From Agarophyton chilense (lineage: Eukaryota > Rhodophyta > Florideophyceae > Gracilariales > Gracilariaceae), in assembly GCA_030374765.1 (NCBI GenBank), contig JARGXX010000129.1, forward strand, positions 806,001-870,000: a stretch of 64,000 bases of DNA, in the 5' to 3' direction. Shown one piece after another: positions 39,554 through 49,961 of this stretch. The notes under the pieces were generated by a model, which worked only from the letters and a program-made list of their open reading frames with translations, had not been told where the DNA came from and did no database searches. Within the stretch, counting starts at the first letter, position 1; the number at the start of each line of letters is the position of its first letter. Both the position numbers and the translations under genes were made by a program.

Positions 39554-39588
39554 GTCAGAATTCTGCACCCGACTCGCAGAATTCTGAC
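39554..39588. repeat. perfect 13-9-13 inverted repeat behind the recombinase gene
   Basis: Arms 39554-39566 and 39576-39588 are exact reverse complements (GTCAGAATTCTGC / GCAGAATTCTGAC) with spacer ACCCGACTC. Each arm also contains the palindrome CAGAATTCTG. It lies 32 bp after the recombinase stop codon. The geometry resembles tyrosine-recombinase core sites. Confidence 0.85.
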
Positions 39589-39597
39589 ACTCGGAAT

Positions 39598-39632
39598 CAG
39601 TTTTCTGAAAAAATCATTATAACAGAAAACTG
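39598..39632. repeat. 10-bp inverted repeat at the 3' end of the YR element
   Basis: CAGTTTTCTG and CAGAAAACTG are perfect reverse complements around a 15-nt A/T-rich loop. It may form a 3'-end hairpin or part of the element terminus. Confidence 0.8.
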
Positions 39633-40199
39633 TCTCCTGGAATATCAACTTAGAGCTTGGTACCTATATCAGAAGGAAGTTTAGTTTGAATAGTAGTAGT
39701 GGACTTGGTTGTAGGAATTTAATGGGTTTTGGTCTAGGATTGGTTTTTGGGGAGTGGGGGTGAGCTGGCTGGGACTTAGTTATTTTTTGGTTAAGTCGCT
39801 CGGATTCCATCGCGTGGTAGTTTAAAACACTATAGCTTCGTATTAAAAATTGAAATGTTGTTGTCAAAAAATTATTTTTTACCTTGTCAATAGTACTTAG
39901 TTAAAAATGCGAATCGTAATAGTACGAGCGTAGCGAGCTGTCGTGTAGTCAATGAGAGGAAATGATTATTGGAGTCTTCAAGAAAAGGGAAACCCCTTAG
40001 ACTCTCTCGGTAAGCTTGCTCTGTCGAAGATCTGCATAGAATGAGTGTACAAAAGTCTAAGGTTCAAAATACTTCTTAACTTTTGCAAGAGAAAATGGGT
40101 TTGCTGTACCAATACGAACTTCCTTGGCAGCGACAAGTCTTTTAAACTTGTCGACGTTGCTCACGGTATACGGGCCAGTCATTTATCCAATACGACTGT
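39633..40199. other. junction of YR element and copia integrase end
   Basis: About 570 bp with GT-rich and A/T-rich tracts and no ORF. The right boundary of the inserted YR element lies in this stretch. Confidence 0.4.
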
Positions 40200-41052
40200 C
40201 TACGACTTTTTCTCGCCAAATGAGACCTTGATTCCAATCTTATAGGTTCTCTCAGTCGCCGGGGATGTTCTTTGCCTTAAGACACGATTTTTACGGAGCT
40301 TGGCCATCAGTTTTTCCGTTTCTTCCCTCGCCCTTCGAAAAATCTTGGCTCTGGATGCTAGCGTTGCTCGTTGATCTGGGAGCTCAAACGGAGTATGAAT
40401 TTTCGCATACTCTCCGAAAACTAGTGCAAAAGGAAGGAGACCTTCAGGTCCTAAGGTATCATTCATTTACTTTAACTGCAACAGAATGGACAACCTCACG
40501 GTCTGTTGAAGAGTCTTGGGTGAGTATCTTGCGATACGTCTGCCAAAGAGGCTGATAATACCTTTTGCCAATTCCAAGATTTGAGTGCGCTTCTATCCTA
40601 GTTCGGTAAACAAGAATAATGGAGAGGGCTAACATGTTAATGAACAGAGGGCCAAATTTTGTTCTTTGGTCATCCAGAATTTGGTTCGGCAGTCCGGTTT
40701 TTATTACTGCCGAGGACAAGAATATCTTTCGCCAGATCGTCTTTGCCGATAAATCCTGTATAAAAAATGCAGCAAAGATGTGTGTACCTTCGTCTACAAT
40801 GTGCAACAACGGTTTCACATCCAGATATATGATATCAAGAAGGATTTTCTCATTGAAGTGAACATTCTCAGAACCAAATGAAACTCGAAAACGAGGCGGA
40901 GCGTTATGACTCCTCTGACAAGAATCATATCTCTTCGTCTGGTCATTGAGAACGGGAAGTGACTCCGGTGTAGCTTCTTCCGGGCGAGCTCGTTTCATCA
41001 AGGTGAAGAGCTTTTCGGCAGAGCGGTTAAAGAACTGCTGGGGCACTCTCAT
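40200..41052 (-). pseudogene. copia integrase of the nested element
   Basis: Two frames. 41052-40459 (197 aa) carries IDIIYLDVKPLLHIVDEGTH (core Asp region), LPNQILDDQRTKFG (second Asp) and RIEAHSNLGIGKRYYQPLWQTYRKI (the Glu position reads GIGKRYY, Glu to Lys). 40466-40200 continues with MNDTLGPEGLLPFALVFGEY and the C-terminal RTYKIGIKVSF. The phrase NDTxGPxGLxPxxLVFG is typical of an integrase subfamily seen in fungal and algal copia-like elements. The frame break and lost Glu make it inactive. Confidence 0.75.
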
Positions 41053-41306
41053 CAGCAGGGATCGCGTGAATTATACTTGGCTTTGTAGAGCTATATCCAC
41101 AAATGCATGTCCACTTCTGGGTCGACGAAGTGGAATAGACCACTCGTCAACAAACTGTTCCAACTATTGGTCGTTTTGAATGCGAGATCGCTTCGTCAAT
41201 CGATTGGAAACTGTGTCGGCGATCAGAGATTCTTTTTCAAGAACTTCCATACCCAAGAGCTCATATATGTCAGCCTTGGCCACTTCCAATTTTCCCAGTA
41301 TAGGAG

Positions 41307-41717
41307 TTACATAGTCGGGCGTCGCCAAAGGCAGAATAATTTGACCAAGACAGTCGAATATGGTATCAACGAAGCGGAATCTCGCCGTGATAGGATTTTG
41401 AGCCCTGACATGCGAACATTCTGTTCAGAATACATCCGTTGTAGTTTTTTAATGCCCATAACGGACTTGGGGGCCCCAATATCCACGCAAAACCTATGTA
41501 ATAGAGAACTTCGATGTTCTTTTACAATGGTTCCCAAGTGAAAATCCAATACATCAACATCCTGAATGACTTTTTTGCGGTTCAGGTGAGTGTTTCTGTG
41601 GGAAGCTATCCACCGGGCTGGGTGACGAAGATGAGGTGTGTTCCCTCGTCGCCCTACTGAAAATCTGGGGGCCGGGTCGTGGAGGGGATTGATGTGGCTA
41701 CTCATTGAACCTGCCAA
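41307..41717 (-). pseudogene. copia protease region of the nested element
   Basis: 136-residue ORF with FCVDIGAPKSVMGIKKLQRM, matching the retropepsin D(T/I)GAPxSV(x)G motif. The flanks are degraded. It lies between gag and integrase as expected. Confidence 0.6.
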
Positions 41718-41945
41718 GTAGTTGGCATAGCACTCTTATCGGCCCCTGTGACATTCGTTCCTCCGTAGACTTTTTTCCAACGATCAAAGAGTTTGGAATG
41801 TTGACATCAGATAGTGTGTGTTCTGATGACGAAAGTCCTTGCAAAAATCATGCTTTCGAACATGTCTCGGGTCTCTTCCATACTCTTGGAAGATGGTTTG
41901 GCCCTAGACAAGATGAGTTCCGGTAGACCGTTTTGCTTCTTCAAT

Positions 41946-42802
41946 TTATTTTTCTAGCTGTAGATTTTCGCAGAGAGCTCTAATTGAGCCATTAAAGGTA
42001 TATTCTAAAGTCAAGATGTTGCTGATCGGCAGCTTTGACCATGACAGACCAAGTAAAGTCTTCCGCAGATACCCAATTCCGTGGGCTTTATAGCGGAATT
42101 GCGGTGGACACTGAGGAGAGAGGTCTTCGATGACAGTGACCATATTTGTCAAGGCCTCTGTGACAGAACTGATCTCTCTCTCAGCCATGAAATTGTCGAT
42201 TCTCACAGTTCTGAGCTTGCAATACACTTGCAACTGGCAAGCGTTTCTGTTGTACTCGGCAACCATAAGCTTAGCCATATCTTAGATTTCCGTTTTATCA
42301 CTTGCATTGTTGAAGAAGAAAATGCGGGCTTGCCCATCAAGAACATTAACAAAGTAATCACCCTTCTGGGCCAGAGTAAGACGGTGCTCTCGAGCACAGA
42401 CATGGTAGTCTGGAAAGGTGAGCTCAATAGACTGGTTAAGGTCTCCCTCAGAGCGGCTTTCCTTGATTCGTTGAAGAACATAGATCGCCTTGCGATTATC
42501 TTCGGTAATAGATTGCCCACTAAAGCTGCAGAATGCATACGGCGTTCGTTCTGACTTCTAGGGATCGAATCGGGAGAAGTAATGTCAGCTTCGCTGTGCA
42601 TACATCCTTTGGGTTCTGTATCATCATCGTCCTGTAGTGCATCCAGAGACTGGTGACGACAGAGATCAGGGGACTCTCTTTCGTCATTTTCGATAACAAT
42701 ACGATTTGTAGCAGACTGTGAATGACGACCTTCATTCTGTAGGACGCGCGAAGCAGAGCTGCCACTACGATGAAGCTCTATTCCTGTTCTTATCGTGTCC
42801 AT
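41946..42802 (-). pseudogene. copia Gag relic of the nested element
   Basis: Two overlapping minus-strand ORFs, 42802-42203 and 42278-41946. The second has EALTNMVTVIEDLSPQ and YKAHGIGYLRKTLLGLSWS, which fits a copia-type capsid helix bundle. The first contains an acidic stretch (QSLDALQDDDDTEPKG) of unknown role. The assignment rests on position (between 5' LTR and protease) more than on motif. Confidence 0.45.
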
Positions 42803-43144
42803 GGAGGAATCTGGGAAGTTTATGAACTAGTGATGAGTCAAGATATACCGGTTGGCTGACTTTCGCGATGACAAAACCAATTAAGAGATCAAACCATCAG
42901 GAATTGTGTGCAATTCATAAAGCTCAGAGACATCTCGGAGATGTTGGACCAGGAACAATGGTATCTGAAAGAATCCAGGATCGAAGATGAGTACCGAAGA
43001 TGGTAGTATGCTCTTCAAAGCTCCTTCAACCTCATCTGCACAGGAATGGAAAAGTGGGATCAATAAACCATTCTAATCGAGTACGGGGTACACGCTAAGC
43101 ACAAACAAAGTACAGTCTCGAAGTAGCTTTTCTGCTTCCGCCTG

Positions 43145-43156
43145 CTGCTCAATACC
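43145..43156 (-). other. candidate primer binding site of nested copia
   Basis: On the minus strand GGTATTGAGCAG follows the LTR end ...CGACA directly. It resembles the initiator-tRNA complementary site TGGTATCAGAGC of many copia elements with two or three changes. Confidence 0.35.
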
Positions 43157-43609
43157 TGTCGCGGAGAGCTTAGAAAAATTCTATCGAAATGGCAACTGCA
43201 AGAGGGTAGACGAAGCAACACAGGGTATATGGTGTTGTCGCAAAAAAGTGCTCAGAATACCAATTATCGTTAGCACGCCTGTGGAGACCGTACCGTTCAC
43301 AAAATTTGTACCATCAAATTGTTGGTAGGAAACAGTGGGTCTAAGAAGAATGATTGAGAGCGAAGGGATGAGTCGAGATTGGTGAGATGCGTCTCTTACC
43401 TTCCAGTCCAAATGCTTTCAGAAGCTTTTTTTTCCAGTTATTCGTCCTACCTCCACGTCACTTGTAGTGCTGCGGAGGTCAGAGAAAATGTAATATACGA
43501 TGCAGTGCCTTTGCACGCCGGGACTTCTAGTCGGCCGGGAAAAGGTAAATAATTGAAATAAATCACTGCTCGGCACATCTCAGAGATGCGCCAGCTCACT
43601 TGTAGCTCA
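43157..43609 (-). repeat. 5' LTR of nested copia element
   Basis: About 450 bp matching 31592-32053 in the same orientation, with many substitutions and a few indels. Inner end TGTCGCGG, outer end GTAGCTCA. Confidence 0.8.
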
Positions 43610-45690
43610 CATTGAACGACTATAATGGACAGCATCCTACGATAAAATGACAGCTTGGAACTTTGACTTCTTTTGACTTGCCGTGTAGTCGAAGTAAGCC
43701 TTGCGATACACCTTTCGAAAAGTATTAAATTGTTTTCTATATCAAATCCGTAACATGAGACCTGAAACGAAATAACAAACGCTCCAGGTCTGCTTCCAAA
43801 GCATATTATCGTAGAAAATAACCTTAACATCACAATTCCTTATACATTCGTTGCATTTACTAGGTTTTAAAGTCTTGGAATGAGACAAAAAAGATACCAA
43901 TTCACTCCAAATATGTAAATTGTCCTTGCCAAAACTTCTCTACTTTTGAAATTTTGATTGCTTCGCGGAGTATTCATAACCTATTTTGTACTCAATTTTT
44001 GTTTTTGCTCCGGTATTTAAGTGAAATATGTGCAACAACACTCTACATCATATCGCAGAAAAAATATATTTGTGCCTTGCACCTTAAACAAACGAGAGAT
44101 TCAGCCCATAACTAATAATATTTTGAACTACAGCGGATTGGTAAGTCGAACTAGTCGAGTGCGGTAGCGTGCAGATGCGAAGAGGTGGGTGCTGTAGAAC
44201 AAGGTACGGTAAATGCAATCACCCTCTTCGAGTTGTTCCCAGCTGCCGTTTTACAACAGATTACAGATGCATAAGTACAAGTATACAATACAAAAAACAA
44301 ACGCTACTCAATTGAGTACCTGGCGTAAATATAGAATGCTAAGCAGTCGTCAAAGTGGGATACGAGAGATGAGGTGAACGGCTATCAGCGATCATACATA
44401 GTTGGAGTTTCTTTCCGAGATTCAGTGTCAGAAAAAACTGGAGAGGCTTGTGTCTTTTAGGTTGTACATGGGATAGGCCCGCATCATAGCGGACTAGTGT
44501 TACCGTTTTGATCGTTTGCAATCTCCTGTCTTCTTCGGCGATTGGCAAACCCCTACAAGTAGGTTCCAAAAGGCATCTTATATATCAAACCGTTTTTCAA
44601 GTGCGACAAAGAAAGTTTCAGAAACGCAAACATCGGAGGTTTAAAACCAAACGCTATATTTACCTTTTCTCTGCTCTATATCAAACTCAAAAAGGACGAG
44701 AACAACATATAAGTTTTGCAGCGAACTGAGAGACATTGTTCAAAGCCCTGTTCTTTGCAGATGTCTGAGTCTTGAGTGTATTTTTACATCACTGTTGGAC
44801 AGAAACTTAAAACCATATTTTTTTCAAAAGAGAAGCCATAAGTGAAAGCCTCTAGACACATCTTGGATGAATAAACTGGCATGGTGAAGCATTAGTTTTC
44901 AAGCAGCCATTGCATGTCATCTTTGCCATTTTCCAAATAAAGAACAAATTCAGTCGATGGCCACGGACTGCCAAAACTGTTCTTCGTAAAGATGTTAAAC
45001 GACATGTTTTTGGAATGTAATGCCTGTTTAATGATGCAGTGTTTTAAACATACAAAAGTTTTATTCTTCGTTTTGTACTAATACGTTTTTCTACCATTTG
45101 CGGCAAACCTGTCAATTGTTTATTAGACAAACATTTTGATATAATATGAGGTTAAGCGCCGGATGTATCATATACAAAAGGGTTGATTTATGAGATACTT
45201 TTCGGTTTTTTTAAATGTGAACTTCAAATTTTCATTCCAACTAACACAGAGTAGCATTTTTGAAGTGGGAGTAGTCGTAACAGTAACCTAACGCTGTGAA
45301 ATTCATAAGGAAAATAAGCAGCAAGGGTTTCGAACCTCGCTGGGTTTATGAAACTGTAAAACTACAATGGGAGCTCTACTAATTATAACAAATACTTTAG
45401 TCTTAGATTGTTTACACATCCACTTCGATAGCAGAGAGAATACAGTTGTATCTGTTAACGGTGCAGTTTCGATATAGATTAACATACATCTAGCAAGTTG
45501 AAATTGGGCAGATTGAATTAGTAAGGAGCTTTAGGTGTATCGAACTTTTCTTTAGCTTACATCAAAACATTCTTTTTTGCCAAATTCGAAGGTTGGCGCA
45601 TCTTTTTACCTCAAAATGCGTACTTTTTCAACAAAACACGGTGAAAGTCGCTAAGACTCACATGTATGGGATGATTTGATCTAGGAGATA
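43610..45690. other. intergenic, nothing recognised
   Basis: AT-rich DNA with only short random ORFs. A tRNA B-box-like string (minus strand GGTTCGAAACC, about 45330) does not sit in a foldable tRNA. Confidence 0.5.
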
Positions 45691-47960
45691 GAACTTGATT
45701 ATGAGAAAGTTGGAGGCCTAGAAGAGGCTAAGGATGGAGAGGGTGTTTGATTTGAATTTCTTAATGAGGGTCTCCAAGGAGAAAATGGGGTTCTGTGTCC
45801 TCTATAAGGTGTTATGGTTTTCGAGGAAGTTGATGGGGAGGTCGTCGTAAGAATTGAATATAGATATGATCGGTGCAGTGTCAAATTCATCACAGCAACG
45901 ATTGGAACAGACGCCGATGTGGGGTTCGACCGTGTCGAGTGTCCTTCACTCCTTTGCATCGAGAATTTCTTTGATACAGTCGGGGTTGAAGAAGCCGTGG
46001 AGAGAGTTCCCCTATTTTGAGATTTGAGAAGTCGAAGTTATGTTACGGAGCAGGAAAGAGGTGTACGATTCCGGTGAGGATGGTCTTGGAATGGTTGAGA
46101 AGAGAGGTGCAGTTGGACCTGATTGATCTGGGGAGTGGTGGGTGTCAGACGTTTCAGAAAAAATCTTTTGACTTTAGCTATTCGATGGTGAAGAGCTTGA
46201 AAAGCTTTGAGATGACAACGTAGAGCTTGTGAAGTAGTTCGAAAGATAAAATAGAGTACGAGGTGAGGAGAGGAGATGAATTGAGGAGAGGGTACATCTC
46301 GAGAAAGCAGACGTAGGAGGTGAATGAGGGGGAATAGAGGAGTTTTGCGGGCAGTAGCTTGTTTCGGGTTGTTTTGAGTTGTGTGGGACATTGTTCGGGG
46401 ATTGCGGTTGGGAACGTAGAGGTTGAGGTCCGAGTGGCGGACGGGGTATCTATGGAAAGGCTGCATTGGGTTTTTGGCGTAGAGGACTGAAAGTTATCTT
46501 TTGCTTCCGGGATGTTTGCGCTTCAGTTTGAGATGATTAGATGGCATTGACGGTTGACACTTTCTGCGTCAGGAGAGCGGAAACCTTTTAAATAGATGGA
46601 GCAAAGGAGGTTGATTATTGTGTCGAAAAACTGCTGGAGAAGTTCGATACGGGTGGTGCGGTGCATGGAGTAGAACGAACGGTTGATTTCTACAGACTCT
46701 TCATTTGAGAGGGATGGGGTTTTGTTGAGTGAAGTGGGGTTGTAACTGACTATGTTGAGGATTCTGGAGACGTACTGTCGGTGATAGTAGTCTGAGAAGT
46801 TGAAGATCTTCATTTTCAAAGTGTGATTAGTGACAGAGGAACTCTTGAAAGTGGTAAAGGAATCGTTTGAGTAGATTTTTACACAACCCATTATTGGACC
46901 CGTGCCGTTCGTATTGGGTTTGTTCTAGATGACGTTTGGACTTGCGAGTGAAGGAGTTCTGGTTTCAATGCGCAAAAGACGTGTAAGCCGAGTTAGGAAG
47001 CCATTGGAGGGCCAATAGACGTAGTGCAGGTGATGGAATACTGCCTACCTGGGTGGACGAAAGAGTTGCTGGGGAAAGCGACTGGTAGTTGTTGGCGTAC
47101 GGCTTCTTTGTGATCTTTGAGATATCAAATTATGGGGAGTTGATTCAGATTGCCTGAGATCATGAAGGTTCTATAGCCAGTGAAGCCCAAGGAGTCCTCG
47201 AGTAAATTGGAATGGAGCTTTTGGTATTCGGATTCGGACAAGATGGTCTGTTGGAAGTCTCATTTCGAGAATGAGACATTTTTGAGGATGTGATTGAGTT
47301 CATCCGCCGTTCGATTTCCGAGTTTGATTAAAATGGAGGAGACGCATGTTACCATGAGATGAAGGGTGTAGCTCATAAAGGAGCGACGAATAAGTTTCGT
47401 GGGCCAGGCAGAGACGGATGGGGTGTGAAGCGTATCAGCTTCAAATGCGGAACGTTTTGCGAGAACGATCTAGTTGGAATGATATGGGTCCTCGTCTAGA
47501 AGTGGGACATTGTCGGAGCAGCGCTTTGAAATACGGACGAATATGGTTAGGAGGTTTAAATGCGTGGTTTCTGGTGCGTGGAGCGAAGGTTGAATTGCCC
47601 TGAAGGGATTCAAAGATGTATGGAATAATTGTTTTGCTGTGAAGATAGCGTTTTTGATGCTGCGAAAGGTAGCAGAGAGAGTTGGTGTGATAAAAGCAGC
47701 GAAGGTAGTACGAAGAGGGCATGATCAGAGACGGAGGTGATTGAGATTAGAGCGTGCTAAATGGTTGAGGGGAGAGTATGGTTTCAAATGAAACTTCATG
47801 TGCGGAAGTTTTAGTTGGAGCTTCGTCCTCTTCCTTCTCAAGGTTTATGGAAGTCAGAAAGTGGGGCTGAGATCGTGTAACGCGTGTAAAGATGTAGTGG
47901 AGCAGAACTTGTATTTAAGGCCGGCCTATACAGCGTCGATTATAAATAAATGCAAGGTCT
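45691..47960. other. purine-skewed tract, possible retroelement relic on minus strand
   Basis: The plus strand is dominated by G and A over about 2.2 kb and the minus strand by C, T and A. Longer ORFs lie on the minus strand (46466-46038, 46891-46523, 47722-47441, 45959-45699) and are rich in Ser, Thr, Pro, His and Arg. A similar coding-strand bias to A/C is seen in the young copia element at 17-22 kb. No motif could be assigned. Confidence 0.4.
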
Positions 47961-48115
47961 ATAGACGTAAATATTGCAGACCATGTTCGGACCCTTTTAC
48001 TTGATCATTCCGAAAAGCGTGGGTGAAAAAGGCAGTGCATCCCACAGCGACAACTTTTGAAACTCCATTTCGTACCATCTTTTTCAGCACAGCACTCTTC
48101 TGGCGCGATGGTGGA

Positions 48116-48172
48116 CAGTGTAACGCAATTACTGGTGGGTCAGTGTAACGCAATTACTGGTGGGTCAGTGTA
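48116..48172 (+). repeat. 25-bp tandem repeat x2 plus partial
   Basis: CAGTGTAACGCAATTACTGG plus TGGGT occurs at 48116-48140 and 48141-48165 exactly, then starts again (CAGTGTA). A diverged relative on the opposite strand lies near 49935-49965 (TGTAACGCAATGAC). Confidence 0.85.
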
Positions 48173-48187
48173 CTGTTCTCAATCTGT

Positions 48188-48249
48188 GGTAGCTTGGTAG
48201 AGCGGGTCCAAAGGTCCGTATCCTTGACTGTGGCACTCCCAGAGTATTT
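48188..48249 (+). repeat. tRNA-like motif, left inverted copy
   Basis: GGTAGCTTGGTAGAGCGGGTCC, degenerate T-arm GGTCCGTATCC, TTGACTGTGGCACTCCCAGAG. It is the inverted counterpart of 49857-49919. Confidence 0.7.
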
Positions 48250-48564
48250 GGTGCCATCGGTGGCCGTGTATTGCAAAGTCTTACATGTCGGAGCTACGGA
48301 AACGATTGCTCGAAGACCAATTGGTAGAACTTATGTATCAAAGGGGGTAATTTAGTATCTTAACGGTGCCTCCACGATTATAAGAGAGAAGCGTCACTCG
48401 AGCCAAGTAAATATCAATGGCGAGGCGCTGAGATCTCCCTTGCAATGTAAAGCTATTCCATCACAACTAAATAAAACAAAACAATTCTCTTAATATGTCT
48501 AGCTGAATTCGGTCAGTCGACGTGGCGTCTGTCAGATATTTCAGGCCCTGGGGGCTTACCGGAC

Positions 48565-49000
48565 TCAACCGTACCGGGCATCCAAGTCGGCAGTACACCT
48601 CTGGAACATCAACTGGGCATTCTGCCGTATGATATTGACCATAGCGGTCTTCAAGTGCTGACCCTGTTGGACAACTGCGGCGTAGCGAACCGAGCGACGC
48701 GCCCAGGAGCAAGCATTCCCCAGGACTGTCGCAATGTACATCAAGGCAGTAATACTAACGGTACGGCAGAATGAAATGACGCACTGCCCGCGGATTCCGT
48801 CCGATGGTATTTTCATAGCGGTTCCCTGGGCGTTCATAGGCCACTTGGAATCCAGAGGAGCTCCCCGCTTGGTTGTTCGAAGACATGGTGTCGCTGCCCA
48901 CAGGTTGGTCCGCCGGGAAATAGATAGGAAAACCGATGGAAGTGACATAGTCCGGAGGGAGAATGGCATTTCCGACGGGCTTATAAGGCGATCGCGGCAT
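48565..49000 (-). pseudogene. gypsy-type antisense ORF, inverted second copy (frameshifted)
   Basis: The minus-strand frame at 49000-48755 (MPRSPYKPVGNAILPPDYVT) continues after a frameshift near 48757 in the frame ending at 48565. That C-terminal part (ITALMYIATVLGNACSWARR, AQLMFQRCTADLDARYG) aligns without gaps over about 62 residues with the ORF at 49962-50498, about half identical. No pol lies next to this copy, so it is a detached, inverted duplicate. Confidence 0.6.
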
Positions 49001-49856
49001 CGCGCGCGACCAATGGAGTAATACCGCGAAGGGAAGAAGAAAAAATGAAACCGATTCGGGCAGGATGACTCACGTGACCTTGAATGGACGAAACGCGCAC
49101 CGTGGTTCACGTCGGACAACGCGCGTAGGGTCGCCAAAGGAATACCGAAGGATAGGAAAAGCGGCAAGGAACCCCCCCGGGTGCGCGTACAGTACCTTAG
49201 GTGAACTAATTACCAACCTGACGCCAAGGGTCACCTTTAACGCACTGGTGCCCCCGAAAATTGTGGCGATGCGACGCCCCGTCGCGCCCGCTGGTAACGA
49301 GAACAACTAACCCCCGGATTGGTCATAAGACGCTGCCATGTCGGGCACGGCATCGCTCGTGTCCAGGCCATTAGGACGCTGAGGACCACGATGTTCCCAC
49401 CCCGAAGGCAAGATCAGAGGTTCACCCATAGGTCCAACTAGAGCCAGACCCCCAGGAAGGTGTGAGGCAATTTGGACTTCATCGTGACGGTCGAATCCTA
49501 AGGAGGGAGATATGTGAAGGAGCGATGATAGCGGTTTAGCCCTGTAAGCCGCCGGGCCCTGAAGGCTCTTGCAGATGACACATGGATGCCACGACCTCAG
49601 CTGGACTCATGTAGATTATTAATTTAATTTAATTAGTGTAATAGATTAACACTACAGTGCCAGGGAGATCTTAGCGCGGGGCTCGCCAGTACTATTTACT
49701 TGGCTCGAGTGACGCTTCTATCTTAGAGTACGGCAGGCACCATTATGATACTAAATAACCCCCTTTGGTATATTAGTTCCATCCAATGGTCTTCAAGCCA
49801 TTGTTTCCGTAGCTCCAACCTGTAGGACTACGCAGTAAACGTCAGCCCATTACACT
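49001..49856. other. putative LTR region of gypsy element 2
   Basis: About 850 bp without ORFs between the two antisense ORF copies. It probably includes the 3' LTR of gypsy 2, because it follows pol and the antisense ORF. The string TAGTGTAATA near 49636 also occurs near 9556 beside gypsy 1. Ends are not resolved. Confidence 0.35.
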
Positions 49857-49919
49857 AAGTACTCTGGAAGTGCCGCCGTCAAGGATTCGAACCTTAGGAC
49901 CCGCTCTACCACGCTACCA
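49857..49919 (-). repeat. tRNA-like motif with perfect B box, right inverted copy
   Basis: The minus strand reads GGTAGCGTGGTAGAGCGG, then GTCCTAAGGTTCGAATCCTT. GGTTCGAATCC (49893-49883) matches the Pol III B-box consensus and forms a T arm with five pairs and a seven-base loop. The anticodon arm is missing, so it is not a functional tRNA. It may be SINE-like or an LTR component. Confidence 0.6.
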
Positions 49920-49961
49920 TCGGTCGAGACCCATACGCTGACCCAACCGTCATTGCGTTAC

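Larger units (their letters stand above)
34785..39632 (+). mobile_element. tyrosine-recombinase (DIRS/Ngaro-like) retroelement, nested
   Basis: About 4.85 kb on the plus strand: gag-like ORF, RT-RNase H (frame-broken) and an intact tyrosine recombinase that overlaps RNase H. An RT-RH-YR order with no integrase or protease is diagnostic of the DIRS order. A 38-nt segment at 34785-34822 aligns without gaps to 39579-39616 at 25 positions, including GAATTCT and TTTTCTGA, and may be part of the (split) terminal repeats. The element sits inside an old copia element of opposite orientation. The exact ends are not determined. Confidence 0.8.
31592..43609 (-). mobile_element. old Ty1/copia element, split by a DIRS-like insertion
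   Basis: Diverged LTRs at both ends enclose, on the minus strand, gag (42.8-41.9 kb), protease (41.5 kb), integrase (41.05-40.2 kb), then after a 5-kb interruption reverse transcriptase (34.55-34.0 kb) and RNase H (33.5-33.3 kb). PR-IN-RT-RH is the copia order, and the element reads correctly once the inner 34.8-39.6 kb unit is ignored. Many stops, frameshifts and divergent LTRs show great age. This is a family different from the 17-22 kb element. Confidence 0.85.

Noticed and set aside
45303-45400. Possible tRNA gene (minus strand GGTTCGAAACC near 45330)
   Set aside because: The T arm does not pair beyond two bases and no acceptor stem or D stem can be formed.
49857-49919. Functional tRNA gene
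   Set aside because: A and T arm-like parts are adjacent with the anticodon arm missing; kept only as a tRNA-like repeat.
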